The position numbers and the translations under genes are program-made. Below the pieces are notes generated by a model that saw only the letters and a program-made list of their open reading frames with translations, did no database searches and was not told the DNA's origin. From Bacteroidales bacterium (GTDB lineage: Bacteria > Bacteroidota > Bacteroidia > Bacteroidales > UBA932), in NCBI GenBank assembly GCA_017476575.1, contig JAFUZO010000042.1:62001-126000 (forward strand): DNA of 64,000 nucleotides, given 5' to 3'. The first letter of the stretch is position 1. Each line of letters starts with the position of its first letter. Of this stretch, positions 19,501 to 28,550 are shown one piece after another.

Positions 19501-19647
19501 GCCGCCATCACGAAACTCGGCCTGCGGAAACTGGTCGTCGGCATCGGCACCTCCGACGTCGGCTATATCTCGACCGTCCACTTCGAACGCGGCACCTCCT
19601 ATCCTTACTGCCGTTCCATCAACCTGATTTTCCGTCCTACCTTCTGA
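16594..19647 (+). CDS. SusC/RagA TonB-linked outer-membrane transporter
   Basis: A 1017-residue SusC-type transporter that imports oligomers across the outer membrane using TonB energy. After a signal peptide comes the carboxypeptidase-regulatory-like domain ('LTVQGRITDEDGEPLPGANV', about residues 36-115), the plug with 'IPSILIRGANTLITNE' and 'IERIDVLKDASATILYGEKG', and the barrel ending in Phe ('SINLIFRPTF'). There is no STN domain, so signalling to an anti-sigma factor is unlikely. It heads a tightly spaced operon of eight genes, with susD starting five bases later. The downstream metalloprotease and phosphatase, and the lack of glycosidases, suggest a peptide or phosphorylated ligand. An antisense frame of similar length is a high-GC artefact. 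Confidence 0.95.
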   Translation: MKLDRKNLSAGILLAFLGASLGWWSPSAAAQQEPPVKLTVQGRITDEDGEPLPGANVLVKGTRTGIAADADGRYTLTFSLPAGKKASSLLFSFIGMEGQEHTVRSSTTLNIRLKSDTALDAVVVNGFYDQKKETFTGAATVISGEELVKVSPNNLLTGIAALTPGMALMENNAMGSNPNAIPSILIRGANTLITNESEEGINNPLIVLDGVEITLEELYDLDIFDIERIDVLKDASATILYGEKGANGVIVVERKRIGNEKIKLNYNFVPKYSFPDLGSFNLTSAEQKLELERLAGLYDSADGSLDQAYDYKLQNVRRGVNTNWIKAPLRVPLGHSHSLSLNSRGEQLDFRASASLGDNYGVMKGDNRRNVGLNFTIGYHLRDKLTLSYKNSFSYTYTKDSPYGSFSDYVKMNPYEPVYDDEGELRRIIWFNPYGASSSYDANPLYNATLSSFNTTKSTSFSNSISGRWNITKNLYVNGQGNLGFSMGSSDKYVSPESSRFLTMTDVTGRGTYDFSSRNGFSTDGKITINYGRSLDTKGSMFRISGGSNISYTHSRSASAQGIGFLKDELSDLKFALSYPSNGRPGGADNVATAVGFYANGNVGLWNRYFADLSYRSSGSSRFGAANSFAPFWAAGVGWNIHNESFAKGWKWLNTLTLRYSTGYTGSVSFSYYQAKTIYQYASDYQYYTGIGALPRQMGNPDLKWQRTLNNNVGLTGAFLDSRINASIDFYSNTTYDMLMSINLPPSVGTTSMNVNFGQINNKGLDLSLSAQIIRKKDWFWSMTLTGAHVMDRILNISDAMKGREENNMEDSTKPKILFLEGGSQFDIYAMRSAGIDPATGNEIFIKKNGEYTYVYSADDRVAVGNTNPVLRGSWINTFRWKGLSLSVSTTYTFGGDFYNTTLQNQVEKIDPYHNVDARAFTERWKEPGDLTRFLRIDTAESAHYSERFVERRNELYIASLQLTYDFQPAAITKLGLRKLVVGIGTSDVGYISTVHFERGTSYPYCRSINLIFRPTF

Positions 19648-19651
19648 TGCC

Positions 19652-21109
19652 ATGACAACCTTGAAAAAGACAAGCATGATCCTCGCGGCGGCCCTCCTGC
19701 TTCCGGGCTGCGCCAAGTTCCTGGATGTCAATCCGAAGGGAGAAGTCTTCGATGCCGACATGTTCACCTCCGGCGAAGGGTTCGAAGACGCGTTGTACGG
19801 GATCTACAATGAACTGTCCAACACGCAGAGCCTCTACGGGGCCTACCTGCACTGGATTCCGGAGGCCTGTTCGCAGAACGTAACCTGTGCCGGCGACTAC
19901 CAGATCGGCAACATGGGGGCCGGGGACTGGTACACCACCGGTCCGACCGGCGTGCGGGAAGCCATCTGGAAGAACGCCTACACCACCGTCAACCATATCA
20001 ACAACATCGTCGCCCACTGCGATGACGACGCGGTCCAGGGCTTCCGCCACATCGGCCTGTACAAAGGGGAGGCGCTGGCCCTCCGGGCGCTGGTCCACTT
20101 CGAACTGGTGCGCCTTTTCGCCGTCCCGGACTGGGCTCCTGCCGACGAGAAGGCCAAGGCCATCCCGTACGTGGAGAAATATTCCTTCGACATCACGCCC
20201 TTCAGTTCCCTGGACGGGGCCTATGGGAAGATCGTCGCCGACCTGCAGGAGGCCGAACGGCTCCTGGACGAGGACACCGGACTGGTCCCGGCCGTGCGGA
20301 CCAACTCAGCCACCGGCTTCACCGACGCCCGCATCACCCATCTGAACCTGTATGCGGTCCAGGCGCTCCTCGCCCGGATCTACTGGACGCGCGGCGACCT
20401 GGAAAATGCCGCCATCTACGCACAGAAGGTCATCGACAGCAAGAAATTCACCTTCCGTCCGGCCAGCGCGTTCGTCCAGCCCGACAACGGGACGCTGGAC
20501 ATGCGGGAAACCATCTTCGGCCTCTATTCACGTCCGGGCTCCACCTCCTATATCGGCTACAACCGCAACAAATACCGCCTGGGCGGTTCTTCCAGCCAGA
20601 CTTCCTTCGACCTGGCGTCCGACTGGAAGTCCCTCTACGAGAACGCTTCCGCCTCCCGTTCCGACTACCGGCTTTCCGCCTGGTTCAGCGAGGGGGACCA
20701 GACCCTCATCAAACTGGTAAACCGGGTCTACTATGCCGACATGACCTCCTCCTACGGCGGAAGCAACATCGTCGGGTGCAACATCCTGCGCATTCCGGAG
20801 ATGTACTACATCATGGCCGAATACTTCCTGTCCTCCGATCCGTCCCGGGCCGCAGACTACTTCGATGCCGTCACGACCACCCGGGGCCGGGACGCCCTCT
20901 CCGAGACCGGGGAACGGCTGACCTACGACATGCTGTTCCGGGAAAGGCGCCGGGAATTCTACGGAGAAGGCTTCACCTGGCACGAGATGCGGAGGGGGCA
21001 GATGGACATCACCACCTTCTCCGGCGATGTCCTCGACGGCCGCTCCACCGCCACCTGGACGCTTCCGGTTCCGGATGCGGAGGATGAGAACCGCAACAAC
21101 GTAAACTGA
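19652..21109 (+). CDS. SusD/RagB nutrient-binding lipoprotein
   Basis: A 485-residue SusD homologue with lipobox 'LLLPGC' (Cys20) and the usual mature start 'AKFLDVNPKGEVFDADMF'. TPR-like helices carry the SusC contact surface; typical elements are 'GEALALRALVHFELVRLFA' and 'RIPEMYYIMAEYFL'. It forms the lid over the SusC transporter encoded immediately upstream and captures the substrate at the cell surface. The spacing to SusC (4 bases between) and to the DUF4843 gene (7 bases) supports one transcript. Ligand identity is not readable from sequence. Confidence 0.93.
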   Translation: MTTLKKTSMILAAALLLPGCAKFLDVNPKGEVFDADMFTSGEGFEDALYGIYNELSNTQSLYGAYLHWIPEACSQNVTCAGDYQIGNMGAGDWYTTGPTGVREAIWKNAYTTVNHINNIVAHCDDDAVQGFRHIGLYKGEALALRALVHFELVRLFAVPDWAPADEKAKAIPYVEKYSFDITPFSSLDGAYGKIVADLQEAERLLDEDTGLVPAVRTNSATGFTDARITHLNLYAVQALLARIYWTRGDLENAAIYAQKVIDSKKFTFRPASAFVQPDNGTLDMRETIFGLYSRPGSTSYIGYNRNKYRLGGSSSQTSFDLASDWKSLYENASASRSDYRLSAWFSEGDQTLIKLVNRVYYADMTSSYGGSNIVGCNILRIPEMYYIMAEYFLSSDPSRAADYFDAVTTTRGRDALSETGERLTYDMLFRERRREFYGEGFTWHEMRRGQMDITTFSGDVLDGRSTATWTLPVPDAEDENRNNVN

Positions 21110-21116
21110 CGCAGAC

Positions 21117-22076
21117 ATGAAAAGACGCTATATCCTCGGGGCCGCCGCCCTCCTGTCCGTCTCCTGCCAGGGTACCTGGGTGATGTACGACACCACCCAG
21201 CCGGACCACGTGTATTTCTCCGAGGCCCGGCAGACCCATACCGCCTCTTTCGCCCTGATCCCGGACGACGAGATCACCGTGACGACGAATGTCTTCCTGA
21301 TGGGGCAGCCGTCCCGGGAGGACCGGGCCTTCGAAATCCGGTTCCTGGAGGCCCCTGCGGGAGAGACCTTCTCCGCCGGCGGGGTTGTCTATCCCGTCGT
21401 GACGGGACGGCCGGGCATCGACTTCGAAGTCGGACCGACCATCCTTCCGGCCGGAGCCACCTCCATGACGTTGGAAGTGACGCTCAAACGGACACCCGTC
21501 ATGCTGGAGGGCTGCATGGTCAAGGTCGGCATCCAACTGGTGGACAACGAACAGTTCCTTGCGGCCGCGGCGGACAGCAGCCGGACGTCCGCCATCATGT
21601 CTCCTTTCTTCTATGTCTATGTGAATGACGGCGAGCCCTCCTGTCCCTTCTGGTGGAAGGACAGCAAGAACGTGCTGGGCTGGAACTTCGGCCTCGGCAA
21701 CTTCTATCCGGACAAATACCGCCGCCTGCTCGCCTTCTTCCATGAGGCCAAGGAGGCCAATCCGGCTTTCTACAACTGGGCCGAGGCCGCTTACGGCTAC
21801 TACCTGGACGATCCGGACCTGGCTTACTATGCTGTCACCAGCACGAGTCCCGACAGCGATGAAGACCGCAAGGTGGACATGATGAACACCTTCTGGCGGA
21901 AGCGTTATGCCAGTGCCTGGGCGCGGTATGTCTTCATTCCGCTCTATGAATACTATGCGGCCTGGTATGCCGCCCATCCGGACGACCCGGACGTGGAGCC
22001 GGTCGGAACGGTCAACCAGAACGCCCGTATCGGCTGGTCCAGCCCGACGGACCCTTATTATGGATTCTTCAATTGA
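21117..22076 (+). CDS. DUF4843-type surface lipoprotein
   Basis: A 319-residue lipoprotein (lipobox 'LSVSC', Cys17). The N-terminal beta-sandwich with 'DHVYFSEARQTHTASFAL' and 'TVTTNVFLMGQPSREDRAF' fits the DUF4843 family, which occupies the third position in a common Bacteroidetes locus type: SusC, SusD, DUF4843, PKD-like. The C-terminal half contains Trp/Tyr-rich helices ('CPFWWKDSKNVLGWNFG', 'NPAFYNWAEAAYGYYLDD'). The family has no proven biochemical role; it is probably a surface component of the SusCD complex. It sits between susD and the PKD-like gene with gaps of 7 and 13 bases. Confidence 0.8.
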   Translation: MKRRYILGAAALLSVSCQGTWVMYDTTQPDHVYFSEARQTHTASFALIPDDEITVTTNVFLMGQPSREDRAFEIRFLEAPAGETFSAGGVVYPVVTGRPGIDFEVGPTILPAGATSMTLEVTLKRTPVMLEGCMVKVGIQLVDNEQFLAAAADSSRTSAIMSPFFYVYVNDGEPSCPFWWKDSKNVLGWNFGLGNFYPDKYRRLLAFFHEAKEANPAFYNWAEAAYGYYLDDPDLAYYAVTSTSPDSDEDRKVDMMNTFWRKRYASAWARYVFIPLYEYYAAWYAAHPDDPDVEPVGTVNQNARIGWSSPTDPYYGFFN

Positions 22077-22089
22077 CGGAGGACGCCCT

Positions 22090-23598
22090 ATGAACCGCTC
22101 GACACTTTGGACCCTTGCAGCAGGCCTGGCGCTGACCGCCTGTTTCGGTATCGACGAGGAGAACTATCCCGCCCTCTCGCCGGTCGTCATCACATCCGTT
22201 TCGGACACGGTCAACGCCCAACTCGGCATCCCGCTCGAATATGCCGGCATCTCCATCGAAAGCGACCTGCCCGTCACGCTGGAATGGGCCTACGGCGAGC
22301 CCGCCCAGAACACGACCGTGGAGCAGGGACGCTTCGCCGTCCGGAAGGTCCTGGACACACAGTCTCCGACCATCGACTATACCTTCAATGAAATCGGCTC
22401 CTTCATCCTCCGCCTCAAGGCCGACAATGGCGAGTCCATCGCCTACAAGTTCTTCCGGCTCAATGTCAATTCCGGCTATGACGAGGGCGTCGCCATCCTG
22501 GACCGGGATGACGACGGGACTTCCGGGATCGCCTTCGTCAAGACATTGACCAGCGAGGAAGTGCTGGCCGGCGAGCAGGAACTGTTCTATTTCGACCCGG
22601 TCGGCGGACTGAAGGAGGGCGTTGCCCTCTATGTCTCGGACGCTTCCTTGTCGTATGGCGTCGGCAACCAGACGGCTTTCGTCATCCTGACGGCGGACGA
22701 GCAGGGGTCCATCTATCTGCTGGATGCCAAGACCCTGGAACTGGTGCAGAAGGGCTCCATGGCGGAATTCGGGACCAAACCGAAGAAGGTGGCCGGCGAG
22801 TATGCCCGCCAGAACGACCTCAGCCTGTATTTCCTCTCGGAGGACGGGCGGGTGTTCCGCTATGACATGCTCTTGGGCTATATCTACGAAATCTCCGGCT
22901 TCCCGGAGACGTTCAAGGGGTGCTTCCAGGCAGTGAACCGGACCTATGCAAGCGGGGCGACGACCCGGTATCCCTTCTTTTTCGGCGACAACTGGCTTTC
23001 CACCCGGCAGAGCGCCTCGGCCGGCATCAAGTCCCTCGTCGTGGATTCCGGTTACCGGATCGTGAACGCGGCCTGCGCACGGACCCAAAGCAGCGCACCG
23101 GTCTACGTCCTCATGCAAAGCACGTCGGATCCCGCCGCCTACCGGATCCGTTCCAGCAAACTGAGCCCGACCGTGGACATCCATGGCGGCGGCTGGGAGA
23201 GCGCGGTCAACAACTTCACGGCGGAAGACCTGAAGATGGACGAGAATTCCATCATGCTGGGTGCCAAGACCTCCAGCGATATCTATTACACCTATGACAA
23301 CGCCATCTACCGCTGGGGCATGACGACCGCTCCGGGCTCCCAGCCGGCCATCATGCTCCCGGAAGGAGAGCAGATCGTCGACATCGCCACCAATTTCATG
23401 GGCAAGGCGGCTGCAGGCGTCTCCGGTCCGGACAACGGCGAGGACCTGCTGTATGTTGCCACCTACAATCCCGGCCGCGCCGGAGACCGGAAAGGCAGCC
23501 TGTATGTCTACCGCTTCGCCGACGACAGCCGGGTTGCCGCCTACGAAGGCATCTGCCACAGGCCCGTACAAGTGATTTATAAATACAGGATGAACTGA
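22090..23598 (+). CDS. PKD-like family lipoprotein
   Basis: A 502-residue lipoprotein (start at 22090; lipobox 'ALTAC', Cys18). The N-terminal region has two PKD/Ig-like strands sets ('LEWAYGEPAQNTTVEQGRF', 'EIGSFILRLKADNGESIAY'), followed by a larger beta-propeller-like part with blades such as 'GSIYLLDAKTLELVQKGSM' and 'DIYYTYDNAIYRWGM'. This composition fits the PKD-like family (often the fourth gene after SusC/SusD/DUF4843). It is likely surface-exposed and involved in ligand binding. The stop overlaps the next start (ATGA at 23598). No catalytic residues are apparent. Confidence 0.75.
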   Translation: MNRSTLWTLAAGLALTACFGIDEENYPALSPVVITSVSDTVNAQLGIPLEYAGISIESDLPVTLEWAYGEPAQNTTVEQGRFAVRKVLDTQSPTIDYTFNEIGSFILRLKADNGESIAYKFFRLNVNSGYDEGVAILDRDDDGTSGIAFVKTLTSEEVLAGEQELFYFDPVGGLKEGVALYVSDASLSYGVGNQTAFVILTADEQGSIYLLDAKTLELVQKGSMAEFGTKPKKVAGEYARQNDLSLYFLSEDGRVFRYDMLLGYIYEISGFPETFKGCFQAVNRTYASGATTRYPFFFGDNWLSTRQSASAGIKSLVVDSGYRIVNAACARTQSSAPVYVLMQSTSDPAAYRIRSSKLSPTVDIHGGGWESAVNNFTAEDLKMDENSIMLGAKTSSDIYYTYDNAIYRWGMTTAPGSQPAIMLPEGEQIVDIATNFMGKAAAGVSGPDNGEDLLYVATYNPGRAGDRKGSLYVYRFADDSRVAAYEGICHRPVQVIYKYRMN

Positions 23599-24248
23599 TG
23601 AAGGACAATATGAAATTGAAAGGCCTTGCCGCCGGGCTCCTCCTCCTGGCCGGCGCCCTCTCCTGCGGAGAGAAGGAGAAGGCCCCGTTGGTCGCCGGAA
23701 TCACGGTCTCCGAACGTTCCCTTGTGATGCGGACCGGCGATGTCGCCTCCCTGACCGTGGCCGCGTGGCCGGAAGGGGTGGCGGTCCCGGAGGTCACCTG
23801 GGCAAGTTCCAACCCGGCGGTGGCCACGGTTGCGGACGGAACGGTGACGGCCGTTTCCGAGGGTGTCGCCACCATTTCGGCCCGGACGGTGGACGGCGGC
23901 TTCGAGGCCGGCTGTCTCGTGAGCGTGGTCGGCTACCCTGTCGAGGGCATCCTCCTGACGCCGGGCGAAGCCTTCCAGATGAAGAAGGGAGAGACGGTGC
24001 AGTTCCACGCCACGGTTACACCGGAAAGGGCCGCCAACAAGGCCGTCGTATGGGAATCCTCCGACGAAACCGTGCTGACGGTCGACGACACGGGACTCGC
24101 CACGGCCCGGGCGGTCGGGACCGCGAACGTCACCGCCAAGACCGTCGACGGCGGGTTCACCGCCACGGTCTCCGTGACTGTCACGGCCCGGACAGACCAG
24201 GGCGAAGGCGGCGTCTTTGACGACAAGGACTATGGAAATTATGAATGA
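23598..24248 (+). CDS. Lipoprotein with two Big_2 (Ig-like) domains
   Basis: A 216-residue lipoprotein (lipobox 'AGALSC', Cys23) with two bacterial Ig-like group 2 domains. Each has the hallmark 'W.SSNPAVATV..G.VTA...G.A.I.A' pattern: 'VTWASSNPAVATVADGTVTA' in the first and 'VVWESSDETVLTVDDTGLAT' in the second. Big_2 domains act as spacers or adhesins on the cell surface. The C-terminus is 'DDKDYGNYE', and the next protein ends 'VNDYGTFE', an unusual shared terminal pattern. Translation is coupled to the PKD-like gene by an ATGA overlap. Confidence 0.85.
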   Translation: MKDNMKLKGLAAGLLLLAGALSCGEKEKAPLVAGITVSERSLVMRTGDVASLTVAAWPEGVAVPEVTWASSNPAVATVADGTVTAVSEGVATISARTVDGGFEAGCLVSVVGYPVEGILLTPGEAFQMKKGETVQFHATVTPERAANKAVVWESSDETVLTVDDTGLATARAVGTANVTAKTVDGGFTATVSVTVTARTDQGEGGVFDDKDYGNYE

Positions 24249-24271
24249 ACAACTTAATAAATCTTAACACC

Positions 24272-26182
24272 ATGCAGACAAGGAATGTTCTTTTCGGCAC
24301 CCTGGCGGCCCTCCTCCTGGCGGGTTGCGCCAAGGAAATGAATGAGCCCGCGGCTCCCGTCAAGGCGGCCGCAACCTACCGGTTCTCCGCCACGGCGGAC
24401 GATGCGATGACCAAATCCTTCTTCAAGGAAGAGGAAACGGCCTCCAAGTATATCTACTGGGAGGCGGACGATGTGTTCGACTTCCATGACATCACGGCCT
24501 CCGGAGCGGCCCTCGCCGAGACAGGCGTGGCCTCCTCCACCCCGGTCGCCCTCTCCGATGATGCGAAGACCATCTCCTTCGTCCAGGATGCCCACGACTA
24601 TCTGGTTGTCTCCTATCCGAAGGGGGCCGTTACGCTCACCACCGTGACCGCCGAGTCCGTCCAGGCCAAGGTCACCGTCGCCTCCGCGCAGAAACTGTCT
24701 TCCGTCCTGACTCCGGCCTACGTCCCGATGGCCTCCTATCCGATTGCCCTGTCCGAAGAGGCCCGGGCCGCCGTCGAGGCGGGCACGGCCGTTGCCGACG
24801 TGCTCGGTGAAGACCCGGTGAAACTCTATCCGCTGGCCGGTATTGTCAACATGACCGTCAAGGGACTCCCGGATGTCACAACCGCCGAAGTCACCAAAAT
24901 CAAAGTGGGGGTCGGCGTTTCCGGTTCGGCCGGCAAGCCGCAGGTCGGTATCATGGGGGACAACGTGTTCGAACTCAAAGATACGGTCCATTACGTGTCC
25001 ACCTATGCCGCCGACGATGCCTACCAGCGCCATGAGATTGTCCTGACCGCCGACGAGCCGCTCTCCTACACGGCAGCCGACGGTGTCACCGCCTGCTTTG
25101 TGGTGAACCACAGTTCGGAACCGCTCACCTGGCTGTACCTGACCGTCTACACGGCCGACGGCGCCGTCTATTACAAGAAGTTCAACCTGAGTTCCAACAA
25201 GATTGCGACGGTCAAATCCCGGATTTCCTCCTTCTCGGTCGACTTCACCTCCGGCGCGACGGTCGTCGACGACAGTTCCCGTTTCGCCGTGGAGTGGTCT
25301 GAAGGCTTCCTCACCTACGATGCGGCGGGCAAGACGTACCAGATCGGCGGCAAGTACGATATCGGCCTCTATTTCCGTTACGGCAGCGCCGAGGGCCTGG
25401 AAGTGTTCACCAACGAAAGTTACGTGACGGCCTATACGAAGGGAGGCACCCAGTACCTGTACAGCAACTTCGCCATGCAGAGCCAGCCCGACTGGACGCC
25501 CATCACCCTCTACACTCCGGAAGGCGGGGTTGTCAGCCCCAAGACCATGGAGACCCAGGACGATGTGTTCGCCATCGCGCAGAGCGGCCAGCCCTTCAGC
25601 GGCTCTTCCGACCCGTGCTCCTTCGTCCCGGTCGCTTCCGGCGAGAACAAGTGGCGGGTCCCGACCAAGGACGAGGTCCAGGACCTCATCGACAAGGGAA
25701 AGGTAGGCCTCTCGTTCGGCAACATCGACGGTTCCGCCCTCCTTTCCTCCAACAAGACCCCCAGTTACATCACCATGAGCGACGGCGAGCAGGAAGTGAC
25801 GGTCCGGGTATCCAGTTATCTGCAGACCACCTTCGGCGCCTATAGCGGGACGGCTTACAAACAGTTGATCCTTGGGAATTACTGGGCCGGGGCCTATTTC
25901 TGGACCAACACGCCGAATCCGAATTATTCCACGACGCCGACCACGGCGACGAGCCAGAATGTCTACGCCTTCAACAAGACCAGCCTGCAGGGCGCCATCA
26001 ACCCGTTCGAGAACTATCCGACCCTGTCTTTTTCCAACATGTTCGCCAACCAGAGCAATGCGAACACGGATTACATCCGGGGAACGTTCCTGAGCGTCCG
26101 CTGCGTCCGCAGCAAAGAAGCCTCCGGCACCAAGGCTTCCGGTTCCCAGTTCGCCGTGAACGACTACGGCACGTTTGAATAG
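24272..26182 (+). CDS. Fimbrillin-like lipoprotein
   Basis: A 636-residue lipoprotein; the start at 24272 gives the clean signal 'MQTRNVLFGTLAALLLAGC', so I prefer it over the in-frame ATG at 24245. The N-terminal 330 residues resemble Mfa/FimA-type fimbrillin-like proteins ('ATYRFSATADDAMTKSFF', then a sandwich with 'IYWEADDVFDFHDI'). The C-terminal half has a FISUMP-like 'ENKWRVPTKDEVQDLID' signature and a closing 'FLSVRCVRSKE' strand before the tail 'NDYGTFE'. Probably surface-exposed; ligand unknown. It lies 23 bases after the Big_2 gene and 4 bases before the metalloprotease gene. Confidence 0.75.
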   Translation: MQTRNVLFGTLAALLLAGCAKEMNEPAAPVKAAATYRFSATADDAMTKSFFKEEETASKYIYWEADDVFDFHDITASGAALAETGVASSTPVALSDDAKTISFVQDAHDYLVVSYPKGAVTLTTVTAESVQAKVTVASAQKLSSVLTPAYVPMASYPIALSEEARAAVEAGTAVADVLGEDPVKLYPLAGIVNMTVKGLPDVTTAEVTKIKVGVGVSGSAGKPQVGIMGDNVFELKDTVHYVSTYAADDAYQRHEIVLTADEPLSYTAADGVTACFVVNHSSEPLTWLYLTVYTADGAVYYKKFNLSSNKIATVKSRISSFSVDFTSGATVVDDSSRFAVEWSEGFLTYDAAGKTYQIGGKYDIGLYFRYGSAEGLEVFTNESYVTAYTKGGTQYLYSNFAMQSQPDWTPITLYTPEGGVVSPKTMETQDDVFAIAQSGQPFSGSSDPCSFVPVASGENKWRVPTKDEVQDLIDKGKVGLSFGNIDGSALLSSNKTPSYITMSDGEQEVTVRVSSYLQTTFGAYSGTAYKQLILGNYWAGAYFWTNTPNPNYSTTPTTATSQNVYAFNKTSLQGAINPFENYPTLSFSNMFANQSNANTDYIRGTFLSVRCVRSKEASGTKASGSQFAVNDYGTFE

Positions 26183-26186
26183 CCGT

Positions 26187-28535
26187 ATGCCTCCTTTGTT
26201 GAAAAAGGCCCTCTTCACAGCATGGGCGCTGGCTCTCGCGGCCGGCGCCGGTGCTGTTCCGGTCAAGGACATCGCCGACCGGGCGGAGTGCCCGGGCGGG
26301 TTCGGCATCTACCGGACGGCGAAGAACAAGGTGTATCTCGGGGTCCCGACGGTCCTTTCCGGGCGGCGGATCCTCATCGGCGGCGCCGTGTCGGCGGTGA
26401 GCGACCCCGGGGCGGCGAACATCGGCCAGATGCCGAACCCGCCGCAGTGCTATACGGTGACCTTCGAGGATTCGCTGGCCGTGCTGACCCGTCCCTCCGT
26501 GGCCGGGACCTCGTCTGACCCGGCCCTCTCGGCGGCGATGGAGCGGAATTTCTCCGCTCCCGTCTTCCGCCGGATTCCCGCCCGGACAGAAGGGGACCGG
26601 TTCGTCTTCGACATCACCTCCCTGGTCACCAAGGCTGCGCCCCGCGGCAGCGACTTCAAGCCGGGGGGAGAAGACAATACTTCCTGGTACGGAGATCTGA
26701 AGGCCTTTTCTGACAATGCGTCCATCCGGCTGCACCAGAGCCTGGAGGCGGTGGGAATGGGCGGCAAGGCGACGGTGGGCCTGGTTTCGACCGTCTCCGT
26801 GCTGCTTCTGCCGGAGGAGCCGATGCGCCCGCGCCTGCAGGACAGCCGGATCGGCACCTTCTCGACCGGCAGTCTCGGCGGCGGGAACCGGTTCGACTTG
26901 TCCCTGGACCGGGACGGGATGCTTCCCTACCGGCTGGCGAACCGCTGGCGGATCGAACCGGCCGACCTCGATGCGTGGCGCAGGGGAGAGACCGTTCCGG
27001 TGAAGCAGCCCGTCGTCTGGTATCTCGACGATTCGTTCCCGCCGTTGTGGAAGGAACCGCTGCGGCAGGGCGTGCTGGCATGGAACGAGGCCTTCGAGGC
27101 CTTCGGCCTGCGCAATGTGCTCCAGGTGCGGGATTTCCCGTCCGACGACCCGGCGTTCGACCCGGACAACCTGCGGTACAACTGCATCCGCTACGTCCCG
27201 AACCCGACGCAGAATGCGATGGGCCCCTCGTGGGTGGACCCGCTCACCGGCGAAATCGTCCATGCCGGCGTACTCATCTTCAACGATGTGGTGCGCCTCC
27301 TCAACAACTGGCGGTTCGTCCAGACGGCCCAGGTTGACCCGCGCGTCCGGACGAAGAAACTTCCCGACGACGTGCTCCAGGAGGCCCTGGTGTATGTGGT
27401 TTCGCATGAGATCGGACACACTCTCGGCCTCCTGCACAACATGGCCGGGTCGGCCGCCATCCCGGTGGATTCACTCCGGAGCCCGTCTTTCACGGCGGAG
27501 TACGGGACGACCGCCTCCATCATGGACTATGCCCGCTTCAACTATGTCGCCCAGCCGGGCGACGAAGGGGTCCGGCTGGTGCCTCCGTCCCTCGGGGTCT
27601 ATGACCGTTATGCCATCGAGTGGCTCTACAAGCCGGTTCCGGAAGCCCGGGACCTGTGGGAGGAGAGCCGCATCGCCGGGGCGCTGGTCGAGGCTCATGC
27701 CGGGGACCCTCTCTACCGGTTCGGTGCCCAGCAGAGCAGTGCTGCGACGGTCAAGTACGACCCGACTGCACGCACCCAGGACCTCGGCGACGACCCGGTC
27801 AAAGCCGGAGACTACGGCATCGCCAACCTCCGGTACATCCTGCCCCGGATCGAAGATTGGATCCAGGATGATCCGGACTGTTCGCACCGGAAACAACTTT
27901 ACCAGCAACTCTGTGCCCAATACGGGCGCTACCTGGCCCATGTGACGGCCCTCATCGGCGGGGTGGAACTGTATCCGGACGCACCCTGCGTCCCCGTTGG
28001 ACGGAAACGGCAGCGGGAAGCGCTGGAATGGGTGCTCCGGGAGGTCCGGCAATCCGCCTGGCTGGACGAGCCCGGCCTCACGTCCCACTTCGGCCTGCAC
28101 AGCCCTGAGTCCAACAAGGTGGCGGCCTCCGTTGCCCTGTATCTCCACGCCGCCGCCCCGCTGGCGGTCACGACGGCCGTGGCGAACGGTTCGGACTATA
28201 CCCTTCATGACTATTATGACGACCTGTATGCCGCCCTTTTCCACGGCGGACGACTGACCTCCCAGGAGAAGACGTTGCAGCGTCTGCTCGTGGCCGGTGC
28301 GGGCCGCTCTGCTGCGTCCTCCGTTCCGAAGCCCTCGCTGGAAGAGGACTTCGGCGAATCCGTTCCGCCGACCCAGCCGTCCGTGGACGTGTCTGCCGTC
28401 GACGAGGGGGCGGGCTACCGGCTCCAGTTCCTCCGCAAGGTGGAGAAGATGGCGCACAGGCGCCGCCGCTCGGGTCCGAAAGAGGACCGTGCCCATTACG
28501 AATACCTCTACAGGGCGGCCTGCAGCGCCCGGTAA
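26187..28535 (+). CDS. Zinc-dependent metalloprotease (metzincin type, DUF5117/DUF5118-like)
   Basis: A 782-residue secreted zinc protease. The start at 26187 (MPPLLKKALFTAWALALAAG) gives a signal peptide; an upstream TTG is in frame but lies in the preceding gene. The metzincin zinc site is complete: 'HEIGHTLGLLHN' at residues 407-418, with His407, Glu408, His411 and His417, and a downstream Met in 'ASIMDYARFNY' fits the Met-turn. The N-terminal region ('FGIYRTAKNKVYLGVP', 'YTVTFEDSLAVLTRP') resembles the DUF5117/DUF5118 domains that precede the catalytic domain in this Bacteroidetes family. These enzymes commonly accompany SusCD/DUF4843 loci, suggesting extracellular or periplasmic protein breakdown. 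Confidence 0.88.
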   Translation: MPPLLKKALFTAWALALAAGAGAVPVKDIADRAECPGGFGIYRTAKNKVYLGVPTVLSGRRILIGGAVSAVSDPGAANIGQMPNPPQCYTVTFEDSLAVLTRPSVAGTSSDPALSAAMERNFSAPVFRRIPARTEGDRFVFDITSLVTKAAPRGSDFKPGGEDNTSWYGDLKAFSDNASIRLHQSLEAVGMGGKATVGLVSTVSVLLLPEEPMRPRLQDSRIGTFSTGSLGGGNRFDLSLDRDGMLPYRLANRWRIEPADLDAWRRGETVPVKQPVVWYLDDSFPPLWKEPLRQGVLAWNEAFEAFGLRNVLQVRDFPSDDPAFDPDNLRYNCIRYVPNPTQNAMGPSWVDPLTGEIVHAGVLIFNDVVRLLNNWRFVQTAQVDPRVRTKKLPDDVLQEALVYVVSHEIGHTLGLLHNMAGSAAIPVDSLRSPSFTAEYGTTASIMDYARFNYVAQPGDEGVRLVPPSLGVYDRYAIEWLYKPVPEARDLWEESRIAGALVEAHAGDPLYRFGAQQSSAATVKYDPTARTQDLGDDPVKAGDYGIANLRYILPRIEDWIQDDPDCSHRKQLYQQLCAQYGRYLAHVTALIGGVELYPDAPCVPVGRKRQREALEWVLREVRQSAWLDEPGLTSHFGLHSPESNKVAASVALYLHAAAPLAVTTAVANGSDYTLHDYYDDLYAALFHGGRLTSQEKTLQRLLVAGAGRSAASSVPKPSLEEDFGESVPPTQPSVDVSAVDEGAGYRLQFLRKVEKMAHRRRRSGPKEDRAHYEYLYRAACSAR

Positions 28536-28550
28536 AACCTGAATGATACG

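Noticed and set aside
16516..19767. A - strand open frame of 1083 codons opposite SusC
   Set aside because: It is antisense to a complete SusC gene, has a low-complexity Gly/Val/Glu/Arg composition and no recognisable domain; long antisense frames are expected in GC-rich coding DNA.
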